Positions 46,901-57,824 are shown, counted from the first letter of the stretch. The stretch is 64,000 nt of DNA from Symbiodinium natans (GCA_905221605.1 CAJNDS010000802.1:124001-188000); one strand, 5' to 3'. Numbers and translations: made by a program. The notes: a model not told the origin generated them from the sequence alone.

Positions 46901-49900
46901 AGCGACTCATATCCTGAAAACGTCAAGGTCTTGCATTCTGGCCTCTGCTCAAACTGCTTCGCCTTGAATTTGAGCAGTTTGGGCTTGGGCCGTGGCTGTC
47001 CACGGGCTCCACTCTGCGGACCCTTGGCGCTGAAGTCTCCATCGAAGAGGCTGGCCGAGACCACCTGCCATTCAAATGACCCCTCGAGCACTTCACCATG
47101 CACTCCGACCGGAAACTCGGAGTCTGAGGCAGCGCAGGTCGGCAAGGGAGTACTGAAGTGTCTGACTACCCTCATGCTGTCAGACATGCCGTCAGCGCTA
47201 TCGCAATCCAAGGCGATTGCGGGGAAGCCTCCTTTGCAGATCGCTTGACGATTAAGCGTATCCGAAGTTGAGCAGCCGTTCCACCATACCTGCGGTCCGT
47301 TGTTCCAGTACACGTGGCACCACGCCATTGCTTCCTTGTTGCAAGCTCGCTGGACGGTTGAGTTGAGACCGAGCTGTTGTGCAGCATCTTCGCACTCCTT
47401 GAGGTCCTTGCGATACGAACGACTGCCGCTACAGTTTGCAGGTTGCAACATGATTGCAGGGCTCAGTAATGCTCAGTATGATTCTCCTAGCGATGAGTAC
47501 CAATCCTAGTCACTAGTCCTCGATGTGCTGGCCCATGGGACAAGGCACCGTCCTCTTGCTCAACGTGTAGACGCCTGCAGACGCAACAATTTCTGGATGC
47601 TTTGCCGCCAAGCAAAGCCTCGACTGTGAGACCAACTGGCCCTCTGCATCAAGATGTAAGAACTGGTGGGTAGCCTGTGAAAGGTTCTGAGGTTTTGCGC
47701 AAAGCTTCTCCTCCTCAAAATGCAGGACTTGCCCTCCCGCTTTGTTGGCCAGGTACTGTTCGCGCCATGTCCAACGCTGCTCGTCCTCGTGGTTACAAGG
47801 CTCGAATGCAACGAGGCGGCAGTCAGGGTCATCAGCTGCGGCTGCTTCAGTCAACGTCAAGCACATTTGATCAAAAGTCACGAAGCCCTCCGTGCTCGGG
47901 CACCACATCCCCTTCTCCTGCAGGTTTCCGTGGGTAGTGGGGATGACGTTGACTTGTTATACTTCGTTCTAGCTCATTCTGGCAAGGTCTGAGAGGTCAC
48001 ATCGGGTCATGTACTAGATCGACTCGCTCTCCAAGCAGCAGCTCATGGGTATCTTTCATAGCATGACATAAATGTGACATACACGTCCTTCTGTTTTGCT
48101 CCTTTTGTCCGCCTGTTCATTGTCTTATCTTGTTGTGTTTCTGGTTGCGCGTGCTTGCGCACGTGCATGCGCATGCACGCGCACACGTGCATGTGTGTGT
48201 GTGTGAGCACGCGTGCGTACGCGTGCGTTCGTACACGTGCGTGCGTAATTACGCGTGCATGCGTCCGCGTGCGTGTGCGTACTTGTGCGTGCTCCACGGC
48301 CGTGCGGGCGCATGCGTCAGAGGGCGTGTGCGGGCGGAGGTGGGCGCACGGGCGCCTGCATGCCCGCGTGCCTACATGCGTGTGCCTGCGCGTTCCACCC
48401 GTGCGCGTGCCTGCGCGTGCCTGCACGTGCCTGCGCGTGCACGTGCCTGCGCGCCCCCCGCGCGTGCCCCCCGCGCGTGCGCCCCCGCGTGCCCCCCCGC
48501 GCCGCGCGTGCCCCCCGCGCGTGCCCCCGCGCGTGCCCCCCGCGCGTGCCCCCTGCGCGTGCCCCCCTGCGCGTGCCCCCCATGCGTGCCCCCCGCGCGT
48601 GCCCCCTGCGCGTGCCCCTGCGTGCCCCTGCGTCTGTGCGTGCCCCTGCGTGCCCCTGCGTCTGTGTGTGCCCCTGCCTGCCCCTGCGTGCCCCTGCGTG
48701 CCCCTGCCCGCAGGGCCTGGGCCCCTGGGGACCTCTGTGGCTCCTGCAGGGGCGACGACGAAAAGGGGCAGGGGAGAATCAAGCAGGAACAGCTTGCCAA
48801 ATGAGCACTGGTCCATTTGGTCCACGCACCTTGTTGTAGAAGAGTTGGTGCTGTAGAAGTTTGGCAGATGGGCGGAAGGAGTTCATCTGCTTGTAGGTTA
48901 AGCGACCAGTTATGTCCCTCTCCACCGGGCAATAGACGCCTTCCCATGGCAGCAATCCATGTACGATGCGTCCTGTGGGAGTGATGGCAATAGGAACTCC
49001 TGATATCGTGCAGCAGTCGTACCGGAATCGAAACTCATCGCCTGAGACCTCTGGCTCCATACCCATCAGACCATACTTTGGAGGGCAAGAAATCGGGATT
49101 TGAAAACCTTCATCATCAATTGACTCTCGACGTGTTTGTTTGCTGTACATCGGTACACATGCACCCAAACTCGCGAAATAAGAGCAGGCCACAGTCACAT
49201 TGAAATCATGGGAATCTTTCACGAGCCGGGTGATGAGCATGCCAGGGGGACAGAGCAGCGCATGAAGGGTTCCGAAATTATGATCCTTGTCCATGAACAT
49301 CACGTGACTCTCCACTTCTTTACCGAAAGACGCTCCTCTCGCACAGCTCCGGTTACTTCCCCCGAAAGTGAAGGACTCGATCGGGAACTCACCACAGTCC
49401 ACTGACAAAAACATACCTTTGATGGTGCTTTGTCGTTCAGCACGCCGCGTAGGCGCAGACTCGACGCCACTGAGCATCTCCGAAAGAATATGGATCAGCG
49501 GCATCGAGCCAAGGACCTGACCCCTGGCCTGAGTCTCGGGACGGCATTTTGTCATGTTGGTACGCATTGCCAATGTAGAGCCGCTTGTGGATCTGTCTGA
49601 CACATCTAAGCACTTCTTGCTTTCCGTGGACCTGAGCCTCCACAAGGCCGAGTCAGAGACATTGACCAGTTCTGTCACAAAGCCACCAAACGAAAAAGAC
49701 GGCTGCAACAATGGCGGGGCTTGACAGAGTTCTACTTGAGCTTGGCTGACTTTGATGAAGCACAGAGAGTCTGCCTCCAAAGATGAAGTGTAATTAGAGT
49801 CATAGCCAAAGTGGAACCGACAAAATTGGTTGGTTCCGCCAGTCTCATACCTTGCCGCAGACACGCATCAGTCAACGTTTGACACGCCGGACACGGCATG

Positions 49901-52900
49901 TTTATCAACCCTGGCAGCTTGCTTGTTGGGTCCACGCTCAGCTGACAGAAACGAAACACTAGAACCGCGCAAGCACCAGGGTTTCTGCAATTTGCTTCCC
50001 TGCACTCATGTTGTTTGTCTGTTGCGATCTTGCCCGTACACTTGACCCCGACTAGGATGCGAGGTTCAGCGTTTCGGGGTTGGGAGGCAGCTAACATTCG
50101 AAGTATTCGTAGTACATAAGCTAGAGAACCCAGCCCAGCAACAAAAGAATAAAAGAGTCGAAACCCGCAACCCTAAGGCCGGCAAAACCACAGCCCAGCA
50201 ACGTGAAGCTTGAGCCGAAGGCTCCAATCCTAAGGCCGACAACAAAAAGTTGCAGAATTATACTGTGCGCTACCTGTATGGAACGTTGGCCTGGGGCTCC
50301 TGAAACGCGCCGTCTGTTCTCTGAATTGTGTCGGCCGGTTCCTGCCGTCCGTTTCTTGAAGTGTGTCGTCAATTTCCTGAATTGTCTACGCCTGAATTCC
50401 GAAATGTCTTGCCTTGTTTCCTGAATAATTGTGATCCGTGAACTGTCTGATGTCGTTCCTTCGATGACGACGCAGGCACTTTCTCGACCACCCTCAAGAA
50501 CCTGCATGAAGAAAAACTCAAACCCAACCGCATCCCTTGCAGGTCCACAAGACCTCGCTTCGACCAAAGCGGGCCACAAGAAAACGTAGCTGGAAGGCAC
50601 CCAGTCGGAAAGATAAGTTTCAAAGAGGACTCCATGCGTGCGCGAAACAAGTTCGCTGAATGCAAGCAAGGTGCAGCAAGGTATAAGATGTGCAGTCCTG
50701 ATCAGCCATGCAATAGACGGCACACTCCCTGAAGCACTCGCCCGCGAAAGCTTCGCAAGCAATCTGAATCCCGTCACCTGCAGGATGCTAAAAGCAAACC
50801 CGTGCATTGCCCTTTCGGGATGTCGAAGGGAACACAAGGACTTCAGGAGAACAACAGAAACTAGCAAAAACAACACAACATGTCGTCAAGTGGCGAGTCG
50901 GGCAGCTAGTAAACTGGAAGCCCACAGGTGGCTTGTTGGGGGGGGTCCACGGGGTGGTTGTGGTCGTAGTGGTTGTAGTGGTGGTGGTCGGGGGGGTGTA
51001 CGACAGGCAGTCCCCCACTCCACCACCCTTGGCCTCACGCTTGACACACAAGTAAGAAGAGGCATCAACGTCGGCAGGATCGGCAGGCACAGCGAAAGCG
51101 TTCTCAAGCGCCGGTGGCTTGTTCTTGGGGCTCACGATCCCTAGAGGCTCCGCGGCGAACCGGCCCTGGGACACGTCCCACACGCATGGAGCCACCATGT
51201 CTTTGTTTCCTTTGTCACTGTCGCTGATGCAAACTCTGCTGCGTGAACTCATAGATCCATCTGGCCTCCCGCACCACTGTGAGCGAGCTCCCAACGCAGC
51301 GCAGTTTCGCAAAGCCAGATGCGAGCCACTTGCAGACAGTTCTTTCTGTTCTGCGGACACGCAATTGGAATTTGATGCTATGACCAGGCCGCTGTCTGTC
51401 TCTGTAGCAAGAAAAAGTTGGTCAGCGGAAAGCGGATTTCGCTTTTCCACTTCGATCCTCTCTCCGTCCTCTTGCCAGACTTTCTCGCTACCTTCGTTCT
51501 GCACTCTGACGCGGCCACGCCACTCCAGTGGATTGATGTATCCTACGTGAAGGCCGCCGTCTCCATGCAAAACAATCGGACGTCGCAAATCCACAAAAAT
51601 CTGGAGTTCGTGATGGGCGGTGAAGTAGAGCTCTTGTTTCATTGCACCTTGTAGGTCTGCGTAGGGAGCTCGTACTACCTGCACACAAGCAGCGCACGCA
51701 AAACCAACGGAATCAGCAACCCAGTCGCCACCCAAACAAGTCAACCGGGTGGACCGCACATGCTTTGAAGCCTCTGAACTGCGATCGGAAACCATCGAAG
51801 CCATCGGGACAGGCGAATAGAAGGCGTTCCAGCAGCTTAGTTGCAGTTTTGCACCAGCAGCGAAGCTTGTGCGGGACGTCTTGTGCCGCCAGTAATGCGA
51901 ATCCGCAAGTACATGTCCGCAGCTGCCGCACTGAGTCACACCTTCTCCGCCCAGCAACAGTTTCCAATCACATAGCTCCAGCAAATCTTGGAACAAGCAT
52001 CGACCGCCCAGCTGAGTCTCTCTCTCGTAACACTGCAGGAGCCCCGTTGCCCCGCCATCTGCACAGTGGCCTTGCTGCATGCATAAGAGAAACCGCAGCA
52101 GCAACAGCAACTGCAACCCCTGAAAAAGGTGACCGTTGGGGCTTCGTGGAAAAACTCGTTATCATGGAATATCATGGACCTACGAAGAGGCCTTGCTGTC
52201 GACACTGCAGCGTCGTCAATGAAACGGGCTTGCGTCGCCATGCGGGCACAGCGCAAGACAAGTCGTCCAACACCTCCACTGAAGCGATGCTCGCCAACTC
52301 CGTGAGATCCAACGTGCTTCCCACCGCGATGTGGTAGCTGGCTCCCGTGAATGATGGCGCTGTGAAGGCCCTCACTCTGCAAAGGGGCCCGCCTCTCACC
52401 CCCAAGTCTTTGATCCGCCGGTTGTTCGATGGAAATTGGGCATAGGAGCCGGAGCTCAAGGTCTCCCAGCTTTCATCGTCAAGTTGAACTCTCAACGAAC
52501 AGGATCCACAACAATAAGCACCTACGCCTGTCTTACACGAAAGCTCGGTAGTGTCATTGAAGCCGTTTTGCAGCCAGTTGCCACAGGTATCGTCTCGGAC
52601 CCATCCAACGGGCCCACGTAGGCCAAAGACATCGAAGGAGGTGCAGAGGATGTCGCCACCGTTCTTCCCGCACGCTTTGCCAGCGTCACTTCTGCTTGTG
52701 AAAGGACCTTCCAAGTACACAGGGCTGCTGCCTTTGTCAGAAGCCGTCGAAACCGTCGAAGCGGTGATTACCTGGTGAACTGAAAAAGATGCGCCAAGAA
52801 GCTGCCGTCGAATTGTGGCATGCCAGCAGGCATCTGGATCAGCTCGCTCACAGACTTCCTGCGGCTCTGGTACACCATAAAGATGTCCTTCCGCCTCGAG

Positions 52901-53268
52901 TTCCCGCACCTGAGCATCTGCTAGGATGCGTTAGGTAGCTTGCTCAAGCTCGACAGGTTCTATGGGGCTTTGCCCTCTCGCAGCCACGCAGAAAAATGTG
53001 CATGATGTCTAGAGCAAGTCGCCAGAACGGTGCATGCTGTGTAGAGCCTGCACTGGCTTTGCCCTCCAGCTGTCCCGGTCCACAAGAACTTGCAGCTCGG
53101 CGTGCTCTGGCAAAGCACATCACAAGTGTTGTCCGGAGCCTTCGAATCGCACGGGGATGGTGCGGCCGAAACAATTAGCAAGTCCATGAATATGAAAGCA
53201 TACGCCAGTGTGGCTGCAGCGAAAGCTACTACGAGAACCAGTGTGCGCTTAGCTTGGGAGGGAGACAT
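43997..53268 (-). CDS. Large modular secreted or membrane-anchored protein with lectin-like modules (multi-exon)
   Basis: Met at 53266-53268 starts a signal anchor (LVLVVAFAAATLAYAFIFMD) followed by a Cys-rich segment (CDVLCQSTPSCKFLW). Exons then run left: 52900-52180, with a crystallin-like segment CRVRAFTAPSFTGASYHI; 52110-50920, with beta-trefoil-like repeats and a run of 12 Thr; 50650-50420; 50090-49860, Cys-rich; 49864-48840, with CLDVSDRSTSGSTLAMRTNM and EGVYCPVERDITGRLTYKQM; 47908-47513, ricin-type lectin fold; 47451-46400; 45615-45350 and 45290-44230, helical; and 44095-43997, ending ESTFNDAKLLQCGGIQH with a stop at 43997-43999. Composition and strand are consistent, but it may be two genes. 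An adhesin, cell-surface or mucilage role is only inferred. Confidence 0.5.
44178..45293 (-). other. Alpha-helical C-terminal region of the large modular protein
   Basis: About 350 codons of open sequence, with no Cys-rich modules, are rich in Leu, Gln, Ala and Lys in amphipathic spacing (e.g. DELKEDVQSLGSSPKGLFQM; AENVAKAAVHINELALSRSK). An upstream exon (about 45440-45310) has DAVVDGDRIINENIEGAAAT of the same type. It resembles a helical stalk or coiled bundle. It could instead be a separate gene joined to the same locus. Confidence 0.5.
46336..47451 (-). other. Exon block: Cys/Trp-rich module of the large modular protein
   Basis: Open for about 360 codons. The N-terminal part (ACNKEAMAWCHVYWNNGPQV; VWWNGCSTSDTL) is Cys/Trp-rich and probably disulfide-bonded. 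The middle has a basic Pro/Lys stretch and an acidic GDYDED segment. The C-terminal part has a hydrophobic stretch (FIPGLILAPFGAGVEG). No named domain is recognised. The last residues before 46400 are probably intron. Confidence 0.45.
47513..47908 (-). other. Exon block: ricin-type beta-trefoil (lectin-fold) module
   Basis: The minus strand begins WCPSTEGFVTFDQMCLTL and has DCRLVAFEPCNHEDEQRWTW, then EKLCAKPQ and SRLCLAAKHP. The Cys-Leu starts and the Gln-x-Trp motif, at about 40-residue spacing, are typical of the beta-trefoil carbohydrate-binding fold. This is a lectin module of a host surface protein; nothing suggests a toxin catalytic chain. Confidence 0.5.
48140..48720. repeat. GC-rich alternating purine-pyrimidine minisatellite
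   Basis: The first half (48140-48430) is built of GTGCGTGC / ACGCGTGCAT-like alternating units. The second half (48430-48720) is a tandem array of about 11-13-bp units of CCCCCGCGCGTGC type, then CCCCTGCGTG. It lies between exons of the large modular gene. Long open frames on both strands through it are a by-product of the repeat. Confidence 0.85.
50121..50420. repeat. Short direct repeats in an intron of the large modular gene
   Basis: Two copies of a roughly 60-bp unit (AGCCCAGCAAC ... CCTAAGGCCGGCAA) lie at 50131-50185 and 50191-50245. They are followed by recurring TTTCCTGAATTGT-type motifs up to about 50425. Function is unknown. Confidence 0.5.
50940..50996 (-). other. Poly-threonine linker coding run
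   Basis: ACC/ACT codons on the minus strand encode PP, 12 Thr, then PWTPPNKPP. A Thr/Pro linker between extracellular modules is a common feature of dinoflagellate secreted proteins and a likely O-glycosylation site. Confidence 0.7.
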
Positions 53269-53591
53269 GACATTGACAGCAGCTGTCTACCACTGCAATG
53301 CTGCGGGGCCTCCGAGTCCTCGTCGATGCGTACGACCTTTGTCAAGTTCTTTTGCTCGCATACGAAGGAGCCCTCTACGATGAGGACGCGAGACTGGAAG
53401 CGGGGCTTTGTGGTTTGGTTGGGAGCTGTTGGAGCACATTCACAAGGATGCAGCCAGTGGTCTGCAGGCTCCGCTGTGGACAAGTCATCCAGAACAACAG
53501 CTGATGCCTCATCTGCACCTGCTGGATCCGACTCAAGCACTGTCGACAGATTGGGAGCGTCGCATGTCCCTGCGTGGAGCTTCAGGAACAA
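53229..53591 (-). CDS. Possible exon between the two modular genes
   Basis: The minus strand is acidic and polar (ESDPAGADEASAVVLDDLST; EGSFVCEQKNLTKVVRIDED) with good coding composition. It could be the last exon of the gene to its right (stop at 53229-53231) or a 5' exon of the gene to its left. It overlaps, in another frame, the signal-anchor start at 53268, so not both can be translated through the overlap. Confidence 0.3.
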   Translation of the reverse strand: MFLKLHAGTCDAPNLSTVLESDPAGADEASAVVLDDLSTAEPADHWLHPCECAPTAPNQTTKPRFQSRVLIVEGSFVCEQKNLTKVVRIDEDSEAPQHCSGRQLLSMSCLPPKLSAHWFS

Positions 53592-53624
53592 ATCACTGGA
53601 ATTGTCTCCAACATGAGTCTGATT

Positions 53625-56600
53625 TCAGGGATGCAAGATCTGCACGGGTGCCCACCCTTCAGCAAAAGCTGTGTGAATGCTTGTACGAAGGCATGCGACA
53701 CTCTCGCCATGCAGCTCTGCTTGAGGTTGTGACGCATTGTCGATGCTGCTCATGATGTCATCAGGACTCGGACGCTTCAGCACCAGGTCCCCTTCATCAC
53801 ATGCGATTGCGTCCGTCATCGCTCTGTATGTCGCCAGGTACTGAGTGTCCTGTGCTGTGATGCCGTCTCGCTTGTAGACCATGTTGCCCTCTGCATCGCT
53901 GCTAAAGGGGCAGTATGTACCAGCAAAGAAATGGGAACCAGGATTGTGGAATTCTATGCACGTGGAGCCCTTGGAGCAATTCAATATCTTCTCTGTGACG
54001 GCTTTGTACTCTTGGCAATACCCAATGTTGTGCGGATCTGGCAAGGAACAGCGAGCACTTAGAAAGGTGCAAGAACCCGCCGTGGCCGCGAAGTGCGAGC
54101 AGTCGGCTCGCGAACGGCACAAAGATTTGCAGCCGGTGCCCTCCTTCAGCGTCACTTTTTCTGCATTTCGCCAGAAGCTCGTGGTGGATTCATGCGTCCA
54201 ATCATTCCAACAGACATTGTCTTGGAGCTGGATCGAAAGAACTCCGCCCACCATGAAACGTTGGGTAACTAGCCAGTCATAGTGTGCAAAGACAGCGCAC
54301 GTCACATTGATGCTGTGGCGATTCTTTTCCTGTGCATCCAAAAGGAAAGCAAGGCCGACGTCAGCCGTCACCACAATGATACCTGTTGAGACATCCATCA
54401 CAAACACTTCATGACCATCCAACGTAGCCTGGCCGGTGAGAACATCAAAGCTGAAGACTGCTTCGTCTGCATCGGAAGCGCAAGACGCGCTGAAGCTGTC
54501 GGGCGCTGTGCTCCAGTTCCGTGGTAAAGAATCTTTCGGTGAGATTGGAGGCGATAACTCACCAAGTGTGTGATTGATCTCAGGGATTGTCCAATTCACC
54601 TCTTTCCAGGCGGATGGAACCAGTACGTGCACAATCGTCTTGAGGCTGCTCATGTTTCTAGTCGCTGTGACTTGGCACAGCACACCATTGCCTTGGTGGA
54701 GGTTCAAACCTGGTCCTTGCAGGTTCGTCAAGCCGAAGTTGCCCTTCGGGGCTTTGTTGGGGGTCATTGTGATGTCACCATTGGCGGCGTCCAGGTGCAA
54801 CCAGCTACTAAAGTCCATGTCTGGAAGGCACGCCATGGCAAAGGTGTCGACTTCGTCCGCAATGCTCGGGCTGAAAATCTCCTCCGGTGCCTCATGTTCC
54901 AGCACCAACACGTTGTTGTCGCCATAAACGAACTTCTCAGCCTCCACGATGAGCAGGGCAGAGAAGTTGAGCTCAGCACTTTGGTGGGCGGTCACCGTGC
55001 ACTGAAAACTGAAAGGTTCAGGCCGGTCAGCACCACAACCAACTGTCTCGCAGTTCTCCTTTAACTTCACCTCGGTCTCAATATCCCATGCGTTCTGAAG
55101 TTTAAAGGATGTGCTACTATCTAGAGATTGCACACAAATATTCTGATGCCTCGCCAGTCTTCGCGTCCAGAGTGAGGTTGAAGTCCAAGAGCTTGCACTC
55201 GGCATCAACAGAGAAGTGTTCTGCCGTGCGCGGGATGGGCCTCTCAGCTGCGCCAAATAGCGATGATGATGATGCTGAGGATGAGGATGATGAGGATGAG
55301 GAGTAAGAGGAGGAGGAGGAGGAGAAAGGGAGGATCATAACATGAGTTAGGATTAGTGGAACAGCAATAATTAGCACTAGTAATCATCATATGGGAAAAA
55401 GCAAAGCCAGGGCCAACAAAAGCTAGCCGGGAGGATCACGCGGGAGAAGTGACCCTGTCTTCTCTCAAATATGGTGTCTTGTTCGCTCCGTTGCTTTTGG
55501 GTTTTTCTGCCTCGGTTGCTCGCCGGCGCCGTCCCACTCTCCCCGTAAAGTGTGGAAGCAATTGGGCGCTCAAGCAAGGTTTTGGACCCACCTCAAACCC
55601 CCGTAGAGCTGTAGCAGTAGGAGTGATAGTCGTAATACGAATGTCAGTAAAACACGCGGCACTGAAAGTAGGCCAGAATCATCGTCCTCATCATATGACA
55701 ACTTCGTGCAACCACGTAGTCAGACTGGCAAGCCATGAGAACTGATGATGATAGCTAGATAAAGGACTGACACTTGCAGGAAAAACAAACAAGTAAACGG
55801 GCCTGCCGAGCGTCCCGGAGACGGACTCACCCAACACCAAGGTCCGCATGTGGTATTGGAAGCGCGTGGCCTCGCGATGGCCTCGATTCCGCTGTCAACG
55901 TGACGACAACATGTTTCAGCAACATGTTCTAGCAAGATCTGCTGTGCAGCAAATGCTGCCACCATGGTTTCACAGGAAACCGACAATGAGGTTCAAAGGG
56001 ACGAGGTCTGGCATTTTGGGCAGAAGGCTCGGCTGTGGACTAGATTTCTGTCGCGCTTCGCAGTATCGGCAGGCAAGCAATGGCGCGAAGAACGTGAGAT
56101 CTAGCAACTCCAACCTCTCCACTCCTTAAACAAGGCACCTCCACCGCAATGGCAGCAGGCCAAGTTGGAGGATAAGAAATTGAACTCCTCGTCGTTGCAC
56201 TCGTCGATTTGAGCACAATTTTTGCCATCCTTGTTGGACCATTCCGGCGTGTCCATGCAGGCTTCGCACCTGCTACTAGACCCCCCACCTGTTTTGATGA
56301 AGCCGCCCAAACAATGCAAGCACTCTGAGTCAGAAGCATTGCCACAACCAGCACACCAAAGCTTTCCGGCTGGGCAACAGGAAGGAGGATGAAAACATTC
56401 TTGGGGACCTACTCCGGCGCAGGTGCTCTCCGGCCAAATCGGAATTGTGTCTTCACTGCATTCGGAATTTGAAATCGCCAAGTTTTGCGTCAGACGCCGC
56501 TGAGCAAATTGGGCGCTCATATGCCTCTGGGCACCACACAACTCGAAGTAGTCATTCTTTTGAGCTTGCTGAGGGTGATAAGGATGCCCCAGCACCACGG

Positions 56601-56694
56601 AGCATGCCCAGTATATAACGAAGCCTAAGCGATGAGAAGCCCTCACGACAAGAATCAAGCACAGCGGACGCACAGCAGCCAGCGAGCCTCGCAT
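53625..56694 (-). CDS. Second modular Cys-rich secreted protein (multi-exon)
   Basis: A Met at 56692-56694 begins a likely signal sequence (MRGSLAAVRPLCLILVVRA). The following exon (to about 56110) is Cys-rich, with CEACMDTPEWSNKDGKNC and LACCHCGGG, a module frequent in dinoflagellate secreted proteins. A small exon lies at about 55970-55840 (VAETCCRHVDSGIEAIA). Two segments carry the Ig/cadherin-like D-x-x-TG pattern: FNLTLDAKTG near 55160 and FSFDVLTGQATLDG near 54450. The long block down to 53625 then has paired-Cys modules (CKSLCRSRADCSHFAATAGS; CRSRADC) and GTYCPFSSDAEGNMVYKRDG. That last motif is also found in the neighbouring gene (EGVYCPVERDITGRLTYKQM). The stop at 53625-53627 may be real or lie in an intron. 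Confidence 0.45.
55260..55325. repeat. (GAT/GAG)n low-complexity run
   Basis: GATGATGATG, GAGGATGAG and GAGGAGGAGG runs over about 65 bases. On the plus strand this reads acidic, on the minus strand poly-Ser. It lies at an exon edge of the second modular gene. Confidence 0.8.
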
Positions 56695-57082
56695 GGTTGC
56701 AGATCTCTTTTGCCTCAGCTGTGTCAAGGCACGTAGACGGCACTGGCCACGGTCGCACTGAGCTGCAAACGGGTCTAGGCGAAAGCGGGAGGTTGAAATG
56801 GGAACACTGATTGCACCAAATGGCTGCAATTCTCCGAGTAATGGTGCCAAGACATGCATGTCTCAGGAACTGTTCCTTCTGCTCTGGGCAACTTCGGACT
56901 GAGCTGACCGTTGGGAAATTGTCAACGTCCACTGTTGAAGAAAGTATCCAAAAAACAAGTTGGTCAACAGCTAGATGATTCCATTGCACAGGAGTGGACA
57001 AGATCACACAAATGTTTTCCGCTTCACCTGCCGTCACGGGAGCGGGGTCACGTCGAGCGTAACTCCTCGAATGGGTCGCGTG

Positions 57083-57395
57083 TTAAGCCGGCTCTGCCAC
57101 ATGTCTCATCCTCGTAACCGTCATCGCATTTGGTCTCTTCTGCAAGAGCGAAAAGCGTAACTCCTGCAACTGCCAGACGTGTGTCATCCTCGAAGCATAA
57201 ATGGTGCACCTGCAGGTGGTGGTGATGGTGGTGGTGGTGGTGGTAGTCGTGGTCGTGGTCGTGTGGTAGGGGTAGTGATGTTCGGTGAAGTCCTGTCGAT
57301 CCGAACCGAGGTCTCTGTGCTGTCGTCTCCCCAAGAGTTCTCTCGGAAACCCAGGTGTCGACATGATTGTTTTGCAGTGCCTTCTCGTTGTCCAT
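57083..57395 (-). CDS. Possible exon with poly-Thr run, hypothetical
   Basis: A (GGT)n-rich stretch at 57211-57262 encodes 12 Thr, Ile and 3 Thr on the minus strand (or poly-His in another frame). Just below it a second frame gives KCDDGYEDETCGRAG, a short Cys-rich piece. It recalls the Thr linker of the modular protein at 50.95 kb and could be an upstream exon of the same family, but no confirmed partner exons were found. Confidence 0.3.
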
Positions 57396-57439
57396 TGTTT
57401 CCCGCTTTTTTTGAACGGAGCCCCGCCTGTACTTCTTTT

Positions 57440-57720
57440 CCCTGGCCCTTGCGAAATGCAGTGTCGATTATGTAGGGGAGACGGTCTCCTTTCGTAGGCG
57501 CTTTGAAAAACACATCTTGCGCGTCTTTGACGTTGATGGACAGACCCAGTAACAACTTTATACCTATGTCCGGCGAGGCTGTGATTCTGAGTCTCAGCCC
57601 CTTGCCGCGGTGGGTATTTTGACGCTGGTGCCTATTGGTACAGCTTCAAGTGACAGAATCGAACGTTCCAAGCAAAAACTTGCCTCAGGGTCGTTGAACC
57701 CGCCTTGCATCATTTCAACA
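57440..57720 (+). mobile_element. Possible GIY-YIG endonuclease fragment
   Basis: The plus strand reads VDYVGETVSFRRRFEKHI near 57451, resembling the Y-[VI]-G-x-T...R...H core of GIY-YIG nucleases. A second frame about 100 bases on has VGILTLVPIGTASSDRIERS and KQKLASGSLNPP, resembling the later Glu-containing helix and 'P-LN' ending of the fold. The GIY half-motif is not clear and the frame changes. GIY-YIG domains occur in Penelope-like and other eukaryotic elements. Opposite strand to the neighbouring host genes. Confidence 0.3.
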
Positions 57721-57824
57721 AAAACCCACGTAAAGCTTCTGCTGGGAACGGGAAGCGGATTTTTAACAACGCCAGGCCTTTGTGCTGGCTGTGCTTGCAG
57801 GGGGGCTCCGTGGTGGCGCCCCTT

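Noticed and set aside
47513-47908. Ricin-type module considered as a toxin gene
   Set aside because: Only the beta-trefoil carbohydrate-binding fold is suggested, within a large multi-module surface protein. No N-glycosidase chain is present nearby.
48074-48856. Open frames of about 260 codons on both strands at the GC minisatellite
   Set aside because: Amino-acid content (Pro/Ala/Arg/Cys or Gly/Ala/Arg/His) simply follows the tandem DNA units. Flanking exons of the modular gene are in place on either side, so this is intron.
55109-55306. Plus-strand acidic frame (Asp/Glu run)
   Set aside because: It is the antisense of a minus-strand exon plus a GAT/GAG simple repeat. The minus strand carries the protein motifs.
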